Source: XYA12-FULL-58-9 sp001798605 (GTDB taxonomy: Bacteria > Myxococcota > XYA12-FULL-58-9). From it: a stretch of 5,144 bases of DNA. Of the stretch, positions 1 through 5,144 are shown in pieces. The first letter of the stretch is position 1, and each line of letters starts with the position of its first letter. A program made the position numbers and the translations under genes. The notes beneath the pieces were generated by a model. The model ran no database searches and was not told where the DNA came from. It saw only the letters and a program-made list of their open reading frames with translations. The DNA lies in assembly GCA_036736205.1 (NCBI GenBank), contig DAINMX010000345.1:1-5144 (forward strand), given 5' to 3'.

Positions 1-50
1 TTTTCGGCAAAGATCTCTATTAGTTGCGCATCATTCTTAGGTGCCCTAAA

Positions 51-74
51 TGCCGCGTGCGTTGCCCACCGGCA
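51..74 (+). promoter_or_regulatory. GC-rich hairpin upstream of the first gene
   Basis: TGCCG (51-55) pairs with CGGCA (70-74), and GTG (57-59) pairs with CAC (67-69). The result is an 8-bp stem with one bulged base, C56, and a 7-base loop. It ends directly against a second hairpin and lies more than 60 bases before the start codon at 137. It is followed by A residues, not a T-run, so it does not look like a plus-strand intrinsic terminator by itself. It could be a leader structure, a protein-binding site or part of the end of an upstream gene outside the window. The pairing is read directly from the sequence; the role is unknown. Confidence 0.35.
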
Positions 75-102
75 AAAATACGTAGGGTGAGCCTCGTATT
101 TT
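75..102 (+). promoter_or_regulatory. Second hairpin, terminator-like or leader structure
   Basis: AAAATACG (75-82) is perfectly complementary to CGTATTTT (95-102). Inside it AGG (84-86) pairs with CCT (92-94) around a GTGAG loop, with T83 bulged. The stem can extend outward past one mismatch, because G72 and C73 can pair with G104 and C105; that would compete with the 3' arm of the neighbouring hairpin. A short GC core followed by TATTTT resembles a weak intrinsic terminator for a gene left of the window. It could equally be an attenuator-like leader or an operator for the gene at 137. Confidence 0.4.
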
Positions 103-124
103 CGCTAAGATCCGCGCGTCAAAC

Positions 125-130
125 AGGGGA
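125..130 (+). promoter_or_regulatory. Ribosome binding site of the AgmX/PglI-domain gene
   Basis: AGGGGA sits six bases before the ATG at 137, a good match in sequence and spacing to a Shine-Dalgarno site. An in-frame TAG at 131-133, just before the ATG, excludes any earlier start and fixes this one. Confidence 0.7.
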
Positions 131-136
131 TAGCCA

Positions 137-1018
137 ATGACTGACAAAAGAAATCCTGATCCCGTGAGCTCCGGCCAGAATTCCGAAATGGGTGGTGGCC
201 CCATTGGCCAAATGACTCGTTACGCCATGACCGTTGCCGGCCTCGATGCAAGGAACACGAAGAACCGTATTGGCCTCATCGTCGGCGCGCTTTTGGTGGT
301 CAGCCTCGTCGGTATCGTCACCATCGACCTCACTGGGATCATGACCATTCCTGGCATGGGCATGGTGTACGACGTGACTGGCCTCGAGGACCCCAACCTT
401 GGCCGCACCATCGAACGTGTCGAAGCAAAGCTGACACAGAGCGATCTGAGCGACAAGGAGCGCAAGGCTCTACAGGACAAGCTCATGGGTGCACAGAACC
501 GCGCTCAAGCGACCGGACTGCAGATAGCGCCGAACACCAAGGGCAGGCGCAAGGCCGGTCCCGGCGAAGCGGCGGACAACGTCGCGACGACAGGCGTCGA
601 GGATACCCAAGATCTGGCGGACAAGGAGAGGGCGCAGCTACTCGACATCTTCAACGACAACAGCAAAAAGGAAGCCAAAGTCTCCCTGGTAGAACCGGAT
701 CAGATTCAGACTCCCAACTTGCCGAGCGGCCTCACCCGGGAAGCCATTTACAAAGTCATCACCGACGGCTCCGGTGCCATGAGCCTCTGTATCGCCGAGG
801 CAGCGCGCAAGGGCGAGATGCTGCAAGGACGCATGGAGGTGAGCATGACCATCGCCGCGGACGGGACGGTCAAAGAGGCTGCCATTAACACTCCGAAGTT
901 CTCGGGCTCAGTGGTCGGCAAGTGTACCAGCCGACGCATCAGAAACTGGAAGTTTCCACGCTTCAACGGCGAGGCCATCACCGTCGTCTACCCCTACGTC
1001 CTCGGTGGCGGCTTCTGA
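137..1018 (+). CDS. Membrane-anchored AgmX/PglI C-terminal domain protein
   Basis: The 293-residue protein has a cytoplasmic N-terminus of about 44 residues (Gly- and Met-containing, ending in basic residues), one membrane segment at about 45-63 (IGLIVGALLVVSLVGIVTI), a charged and probably helical or flexible stretch at about 84-190, and a C-terminal domain at about 197-293. That last domain follows the AgmX/PglI family pattern: LTREAI at its start, Cys218, a GRMEVSMTIAADGTV strand pair, Cys263, then RIRNWKFPRFNGEAITVVYPY. The fold is TonB-like and should lie in the periplasm. The two cysteines might form a disulfide. Two similar segments, LSDKERKALQD (104-114) and LADKERAQLLD (160-170), form a weak internal repeat. 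AgmX is tied to gliding motility in myxobacteria, but domain relatives are many and mostly uncharacterised, so no specific function is claimed. The start is fixed by the in-frame TAG at 131-133 and the preceding AGGGGA. A glycosyltransferase gene follows after 34 bases and may be co-transcribed. Confidence 0.85.
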   Translation: MTDKRNPDPVSSGQNSEMGGGPIGQMTRYAMTVAGLDARNTKNRIGLIVGALLVVSLVGIVTIDLTGIMTIPGMGMVYDVTGLEDPNLGRTIERVEAKLTQSDLSDKERKALQDKLMGAQNRAQATGLQIAPNTKGRRKAGPGEAADNVATTGVEDTQDLADKERAQLLDIFNDNSKKEAKVSLVEPDQIQTPNLPSGLTREAIYKVITDGSGAMSLCIAEAARKGEMLQGRMEVSMTIAADGTVKEAAINTPKFSGSVVGKCTSRRIRNWKFPRFNGEAITVVYPYVLGGGF

Positions 1019-1052
1019 GATCTGTATTTGTCGTCGTTAGGCACGGACTTGC

Positions 1053-2321
1053 ATGGCCTACTCGAATCCCAGCCACATCGACGTTTGCATGCTGGTGCGA
1101 AATTTCTATGAACACGACGGCCGAGTCGAAAAGGAGGCTGAGTATCTCGCCTCCCATGGCCTCAGGGTGCTGGTGATCGCACAATGGCGCGCCGGTCTGC
1201 CGGCCAACGAACGCATCCGCAATCACCAGGTCGTGCGCCTGCCGCTTCACCGCTTGGGCAACCCAAACCAGACCTGGCTGGCAACACGAATTCTCGACGG
1301 CATCGATGGGCTCATGACCGCTTCACAACAATGGATGCCTGGCATGTCCAGACTCCAGCGGACGGTGCACACCCTCAATTACCAAGTCGGTGCTGTGTCA
1401 GCGGTCGCCCGCGCACAACCAGACACCATACACAGCCATGACCTCGATACACTCCTGCCTGGGGTCATTGCCGCCATCTTCGCTCATGCCTCGTTGGTTT
1501 ACGATTCACATGAGCTCTGGGTGGAACGGCATATCAACCTTGGTTGGCTGTCGAGCTGGATTCACCGTGCCAAATACTCATTGCTCGAATGGGCCTTGAT
1601 CGGCCACGCCGATACTGTCTTCACCGTGTGTGATAGCATCGCCGATGAGCTCGCTGCCCGCTACGGCATCACCCGACCCACGGTGCTACGCAACGTCCCA
1701 ACCTTCACCACGGGCAAGACCCGCGATCTGCACAGTGAGCTCGGCATCGATGGCCCCATTCTGCTTTACATCGGAACCCTTGCGCCCCACCGCGGCCTTG
1801 ACCGAGCGGTCCAAGCGTTGCGTTATCTTCCTGAGCGAGTCCAACTCGTCCTCGTCGGCCCCAAACACGGAACCACGGCAGACGATGTGGCCGCGTTGGC
1901 GAGAGCCCTCGAGGTCGACCAGCGTGTCACCATCCTCGACCCGGTGGCCCCCGGAGATATCATTGCACTCGCAGGTGGCGCTGACATCGGACTGTGCACC
2001 CACCAACCGGTTTGCCGCAGTTACGAGTACGTATTACCCAACAAGCTCTTCGAGTACGGGTTTGCCGGTTTGCCGGTGGTCGCGAGCAACCTGCCGGAAG
2101 TGCGGCGCATCGTCCGCAGGCATCACCTCGGGGCGCTGTGCGATCCCAACAGTCCCAAGGACATTGCCAGAGCTGTCAATAGCATCCTCGAGGGTAACAC
2201 CCGAATGGCCAATCCCAATGAACGGCAGCAATTCATCGATGAGTTCGATTGGCGCCACGAGAGGGAAAAGATGCGGGTCGCCTATCCGATGATCGACCTT
2301 CGAACCTGCGAATCAACCTGA
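1053..2321 (+). CDS. Family 4 (GT-B) glycosyltransferase
   Basis: The 422-residue length is normal for a GT4 enzyme, which transfers a sugar from a nucleotide donor to a glycan or lipid acceptor on the cytoplasmic side. The N-terminal Rossmann half begins at DVCMLVRNFYEHDGRVEKEAEYL (from residue 10), with HSHD at 127-130 and YDSHELW at 150-156. The donor-binding half begins near 235 with LLYIGTLAPHRGLD, includes VQLVLVG (263-269), and carries LPNKLFEYGFAGLPVVASNLPEV at 328-350. This PNKLFEY form is typical of a GT4 subgroup that lacks a strict EX7E; Glu334 is the likely conserved acid. Donor and acceptor cannot be read from sequence. ATG 1053 is the first possible start, because an in-frame TAG stands at 1038-1040. 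Its ribosome site is weak (AGG at 1039-1041, 11 bases away), which fits coupling to the gene before it. The 3' end overlaps the convergent glycosyltransferase gene by 9 bases. Confidence 0.93.
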   Translation: MAYSNPSHIDVCMLVRNFYEHDGRVEKEAEYLASHGLRVLVIAQWRAGLPANERIRNHQVVRLPLHRLGNPNQTWLATRILDGIDGLMTASQQWMPGMSRLQRTVHTLNYQVGAVSAVARAQPDTIHSHDLDTLLPGVIAAIFAHASLVYDSHELWVERHINLGWLSSWIHRAKYSLLEWALIGHADTVFTVCDSIADELAARYGITRPTVLRNVPTFTTGKTRDLHSELGIDGPILLYIGTLAPHRGLDRAVQALRYLPERVQLVLVGPKHGTTADDVAALARALEVDQRVTILDPVAPGDIIALAGGADIGLCTHQPVCRSYEYVLPNKLFEYGFAGLPVVASNLPEVRRIVRRHHLGALCDPNSPKDIARAVNSILEGNTRMANPNERQQFIDEFDWRHEREKMRVAYPMIDLRTCEST

Positions 2322-2333
2322 GCCTGTCGCAGG
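2305..2333. repeat. Inverted repeat across the convergent stop codons
   Basis: CCTGCGA (2305-2311) is the exact reverse complement of TCGCAGG (2327-2333). The 15-base loop contains both stop codons: TGA at 2319-2321 on plus and TGA at 2315-2313 on minus. It could act as a bidirectional terminator hairpin or mRNA 3'-end stabiliser, but neither side has a T-run, so it is not a standard intrinsic terminator. Part of the repeat is coding sequence and may be chance. Confidence 0.35.
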
Positions 2334-4772
2334 ATGCGGACACCGCACAAACCGATAATCACCAATCACCTGATCTCCGCATTCGTCGGTCTTTGCCATT
2401 CGGTACGCATCGTCGGATGGTTCGGAAAAACCCATGGTGTCCTGCCGAACTCCCTTTGACATTGACTGCTCAATCTCGCGGCGAACAACCTTCAGCTCAC
2501 GCTCCTCGTCATAGCTTTGGGCAATCTCCATGACCCTCGCCACCGAATCATCGTAGGTCGCCTCAATCTCCATGAGTTTCTCGGCCCATTGGTCAATAGC
2601 ATCGTTGTCTGCAATCAAATGCTCCCGCAAGATGACTTCTGGCAGTCCACCCTTTGCCGGACCCATGACGGGAATTCCCAGGTTGTATGCCTCAATCACT
2701 ACCCTGCCAGTACCACAGGGCTCGTCGTCGAAGGGGAAAAGCAAAATGCGGGTATCTCGCATCAACTCGTTGTACGGGCCGGCGCTGTATCCCCGACAGA
2801 CGACGTTGCTTGGATAATCGCCTCCGTCGTTTGCATCGACCACCAAGAAATCAACATCCGGTAAACGCTGTGCCAATGCCCGCACCAGTCGACCGCCATT
2901 TGATTTCCGCGCGTTCACCAAGGTGATGTAATGCTTCGCTGCGTCGGCTGCCGTCCGGCCCAACCGCTCGACCGGCACATACGCAACTGTGCTGGCGACG
3001 CCATAAAACCGTTGAATCACCTGACCCACATGCTTGGCATTGACAACAACCGATGACGCGTTGTGGAAAATTGGCGCATGTTTCTTGCGAAACTCATCGT
3101 CGATGCTGTCGCTCAGCATATCCCGATAGGGCGGCGGATTGATCAAATGCCAGTAGCGAATGAACAAGACATAGGGGATCCCCTTGCCGACGCAGATGTC
3201 CCAAATTTCCCTTGCAGGTAGCTCCCAAACCATCGCCGCTTGGGGTCGCCACCAATGAAGAATGTCGAGTACCGTGTTGCGATACACCGACGCCGGAACA
3301 CATATGACCGTCACCCGGCCAAAGCGCTCACGTTTATACTCCCTGTTCTTGAGATTGCGAACGACAACGAGAATCTCATAGCCACAATCGCAGAGATACT
3401 CGACGATCCGCGCCATCGACTTTTCCCCGCCGTGCGGGTCGAATCGATACAGGTGATTGTGGGCAAAGAGAATCAACCGCTTGGGTGATGACTGTTCGGT
3501 CTGCCGTATCTGCGGAAAGACCTTGCCCAACGATTGTCGTGTTGCCGCTTGGCCAAACCGTTCAACGCAGTAGGCTCGCGCCTGAGCGCCTGCTTGCCGC
3601 CTCTCTTCGGCATCACTCTTTCCCCAGCCGACCAACCTCTCGACAAAGTCGTTTGCATCGGCGGCCACATAGGGATCCCAGAAGTCCCGCGCACGCCCCC
3701 AACGCCAGTCCCAAACGAGAGGAAACAGCCCGCACAACATGGCTTCTGCCACGGCGTAGTGAAAACCCTCGTGATCGCTCGTCGAAAACACCGCATCGGC
3801 GTGATGATAAACCTCGACAATGTCCGTCTTCGCCACATAGGCGAGCTTGCGAGCCACCCGATCACCGCGGGGCATCAAAAAAGTCACCCGCTCTTCGAGC
3901 CCAAGTGCACGAATGCGCGCAAACACCGGCGTGGGATCACTGCCCTCGAAGTCCGGATCTGCTCTGATAAGCAAATGCAAGTCCTCAACCTCCGCCTGAG
4001 CGAGTGCAAACAACTCGACCGCACGCAAATGATTCTTCCGCGGTGTGAAACCCTCACTAAGCAAGAGAACCGTCTTTCCATACGCGCCGCGCCGAAGTGG
4101 GAAGCTCTTCTCGTTGACCGCATTTGCGACAAATCGTTGTTTGTCCACGAATCGGCCGGATGTGAGACGCTCAAAATCAGCCATACTGTCCCGATTGATG
4201 AAGACGAGATAATCCGCGGCACCCCAGGCGGCATTCTCCATATGCGAAGCTTGGCGAAGCTCGTGGTCGTGAATTCGACAGACGATCTGAGTCCCAGGAC
4301 CCTTCCTCGCAGCGAGGGCTGGTAACAAAAAGGCTGCGGATCCCCATTCGAGCCAAACGATGTCGAGCTCTGCGATGTCACGGAACAGTCCGCGGTCGTA
4401 TGCAGGGTAGTAAAAGAGCTCGCAACCGTCCCCGAGGCTTGCCAACAATGGATCCACGAAGTGGGTGGTACTCGAACGAGCAATCAGACCGATCTTGAGT
4501 CGGCCGGGAACTGCGGCGGGCAGATCTCCGAGGTGCCGCTTTACACACTTGTACTCGCCACGAGAGGCGAAACGTCGCCCGGCGCGCCACCAGTGGCGAT
4601 TCTTGTAGAAATAGAACCGTTCATCAGGAAGGCGCATGACCACGTGATTGTGCAATCGATTGAATATACTGCGCACCTGTGCGTAGTTGCACCAGACAAA
4701 TGACGCGGCCCGGTATTCCAGACTGGCTTTGTTGCGTCCTATGTGGTCGCGGATTTTGTCGAGAAAGGTCAT
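2313..4772 (-). CDS. Two-module glycosyltransferase (tandem GT4-like, GT-B)
   Basis: At 819 residues this is about twice the usual GT4 length and holds two GT-B units. Residues 1-90 are a basic, aromatic-rich region without an assigned domain. Module 1 (about 92-420) shows VCRIHDHE (164-171), the donor-domain start LLLSEGFTPRKNHLRAVELF (236-255) with Arg245/Lys246 as likely phosphate contacts, and a proper EX7E motif, Glu335 and Glu343 in HEGFHYAVAEAM. A short linker at about 421-430 follows. Module 2 (about 431-770) shows the glycine loop PHGGEKSMARIVEYL (446-460), ITLVNARKSNGG (616-627), and EPCGTGRVVIEAYNLGIPV (684-702), where the two acids are 10 apart instead of 8. Residues 771-819 are a tail of no recognised type. 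Two sequential sugar transfers to one acceptor would fit, but substrates are unknown. The start overlaps the ABC gene stop as ATGA (4769-4772) and has no clear Shine-Dalgarno site, so translation is probably coupled. The 3' end overlaps the convergent gene by 9 bases. Confidence 0.9.
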   Translation of the reverse strand: MTFLDKIRDHIGRNKASLEYRAASFVWCNYAQVRSIFNRLHNHVVMRLPDERFYFYKNRHWWRAGRRFASRGEYKCVKRHLGDLPAAVPGRLKIGLIARSSTTHFVDPLLASLGDGCELFYYPAYDRGLFRDIAELDIVWLEWGSAAFLLPALAARKGPGTQIVCRIHDHELRQASHMENAAWGAADYLVFINRDSMADFERLTSGRFVDKQRFVANAVNEKSFPLRRGAYGKTVLLLSEGFTPRKNHLRAVELFALAQAEVEDLHLLIRADPDFEGSDPTPVFARIRALGLEERVTFLMPRGDRVARKLAYVAKTDIVEVYHHADAVFSTSDHEGFHYAVAEAMLCGLFPLVWDWRWGRARDFWDPYVAADANDFVERLVGWGKSDAEERRQAGAQARAYCVERFGQAATRQSLGKVFPQIRQTEQSSPKRLILFAHNHLYRFDPHGGEKSMARIVEYLCDCGYEILVVVRNLKNREYKRERFGRVTVICVPASVYRNTVLDILHWWRPQAAMVWELPAREIWDICVGKGIPYVLFIRYWHLINPPPYRDMLSDSIDDEFRKKHAPIFHNASSVVVNAKHVGQVIQRFYGVASTVAYVPVERLGRTAADAAKHYITLVNARKSNGGRLVRALAQRLPDVDFLVVDANDGGDYPSNVVCRGYSAGPYNELMRDTRILLFPFDDEPCGTGRVVIEAYNLGIPVMGPAKGGLPEVILREHLIADNDAIDQWAEKLMEIEATYDDSVARVMEIAQSYDEERELKVVRREIEQSMSKGVRQDTMGFSEPSDDAYRMAKTDECGDQVIGDYRFVRCPHPATGSG

Positions 4773-5144
4773 CGCTTGAGGCTTGATGGCCCGGATGAGC
4801 CGATTTGGCCCAACTCCACCATTCGTTTGAAGGGCTCACAGGTTTCCAAGAGTTCAAGGAAACGACCGGAGGCGAGGAGTCGCCCTTCATGCAGAACGAA
4901 AACAGTGTCACACCGTTGCATCGTCGACAGGCGGTGCGCTACAGACAGAATTGTCTTCTCGCCCGCAAACTCCAAGACCGAATCGAGCACCTCCTTCTCT
5001 GTCTCGTTGTCCAATGCGGAAGTCGCCTCATCAAAGATCAACACCCGTGGGTCAGCATACAGCGCTCGGGCAATCGCCACACGTTGTCGCTCGCCTCCAG
5101 AGAACGCGGCAGCCTCTTCCCGCATGTTGGTCCGCACACCCGCC
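4769..5144 (-). CDS. ABC transporter ATP-binding domain, C-terminal part (lipid-glycan exporter type)
   Basis: Only the last 124 codons are visible; the reading frame is open through the right edge, so the GTG at 5137 is an internal codon and not a start. The part seen is the second half of a nucleotide-binding domain: signature FSGGERQRVAIARAL (FSGGER at about 5087-5104), Walker B VLIFDE (5027-5044) with the catalytic Glu, D-loop SALD, and switch VAHRLST with its His at 4934-4936. Phe and Glu replace Leu and Gln of the usual LSGGQ, a tolerated variant. DEATSALDNETEKEV resembles MsbA-like exporters and lipid-linked oligosaccharide flippases such as PglK, where the membrane domain precedes the ATPase in one chain; that half is outside the window. 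Position just ahead of a glycosyltransferase gene, with a 4-base ATGA overlap, supports glycan or glycolipid export. The substrate is inferred from context only, and peptide or lipid exporters share these motifs. Confidence 0.9.
   Translation of the reverse strand, partial: AGVRTNMREEAAAFSGGERQRVAIARALYADPRVLIFDEATSALDNETEKEVLDSVLEFAGEKTILSVAHRLSTMQRCDTVFVLHEGRLLASGRFLELLETCEPFKRMVELGQIGSSGPSSLKR

Noticed and set aside
24..52. Possible promoter, TTGCGC then 17 bases then TAAATG
   Set aside because: The match to a sigma-70 promoter is poor in both boxes and would be common by chance; TAAGAT at 106-111 also lacks a suitable upstream box.
1019..1052. Promoter or terminator between the first two genes
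   Set aside because: The 34-base gap shows no convincing hairpin, T-run or promoter boxes.
2027..2056. Exact EX7E motif sought in the GT4 gene
   Set aside because: Glu325 and Glu334 are 9 apart; this is the normal PNKLFEY subgroup arrangement and not evidence of a damaged enzyme.
1630..2292. Plus-strand open frame of 220 codons in another frame of the GT4 gene
   Set aside because: Its translation is Ser/Pro/Arg-rich and without domains, while the overlapping frame contains the GT4 donor-binding motifs.
3534..4325. Plus-strand open frame of 263 codons inside the double glycosyltransferase gene
   Set aside because: It lies wholly antisense to a frame with clear glycosyltransferase motifs; its product shows no recognisable domain and its composition fits a shadow of the real gene.
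3884..4483. Minus-strand 199-codon frame within the double glycosyltransferase gene
   Set aside because: It is a frame-shifted shadow of module 1; the main frame is unbroken with both motifs, so there is no sign of a frameshift or hidden gene.
5135..5137. GTG as the start of the ABC ATPase
   Set aside because: The frame stays open to the window edge, and a start here would leave out the Walker A motif and the membrane domain; the gene is simply cut off.

Overview
The window looks like part of a cell-surface polysaccharide or glycolipid locus from a Gram-negative bacterium with moderately high GC. The best taxonomic clue is the first gene. Its C-terminal domain has the pattern of the AgmX/PglI C-terminal family, which is common in Myxococcota and other former Deltaproteobacteria. 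The lineage is an inference; nothing else in the window fixes it. I see no tRNA, rRNA, CRISPR array, insertion sequence or attachment site.

Layout. Positions 1-136 are non-coding and hold two back-to-back hairpins (51-74 and 75-102), then a good ribosome binding site. A plus-strand pair follows: a membrane-anchored AgmX/PglI-domain protein (137-1018) and, 34 bases later, a family 4 glycosyltransferase (1053-2321). The minus strand carries a second unit, read right to left: the C-terminal end of an ABC transporter ATPase, cut by the window edge (4769-5144), then an 819-residue protein with two glycosyltransferase modules (2313-4772). The ABC stop and the next start overlap as ATGA, so these two are very likely one operon with coupled translation. 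The plus and minus units converge, and their stop codons lie inside a 9-base tail-to-tail overlap spanned by a 7-bp inverted repeat.

How the genes may work together. Three GT-B/GT4-type modules and an ABC ATPase resembling PglK/MsbA-type lipid-glycan exporters suggest assembly of a lipid-linked glycan in the cytoplasm followed by its flipping or export. The AgmX/PglI-domain protein would sit in the inner membrane with its C-terminus in the periplasm; its link to the glycan genes rests on position alone. The points most worth a second look are the double-glycosyltransferase architecture with differently spaced acidic motifs, the tandem hairpins upstream of the first gene, and the convergent overlap. 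None of these amounts to a demonstrated new system.
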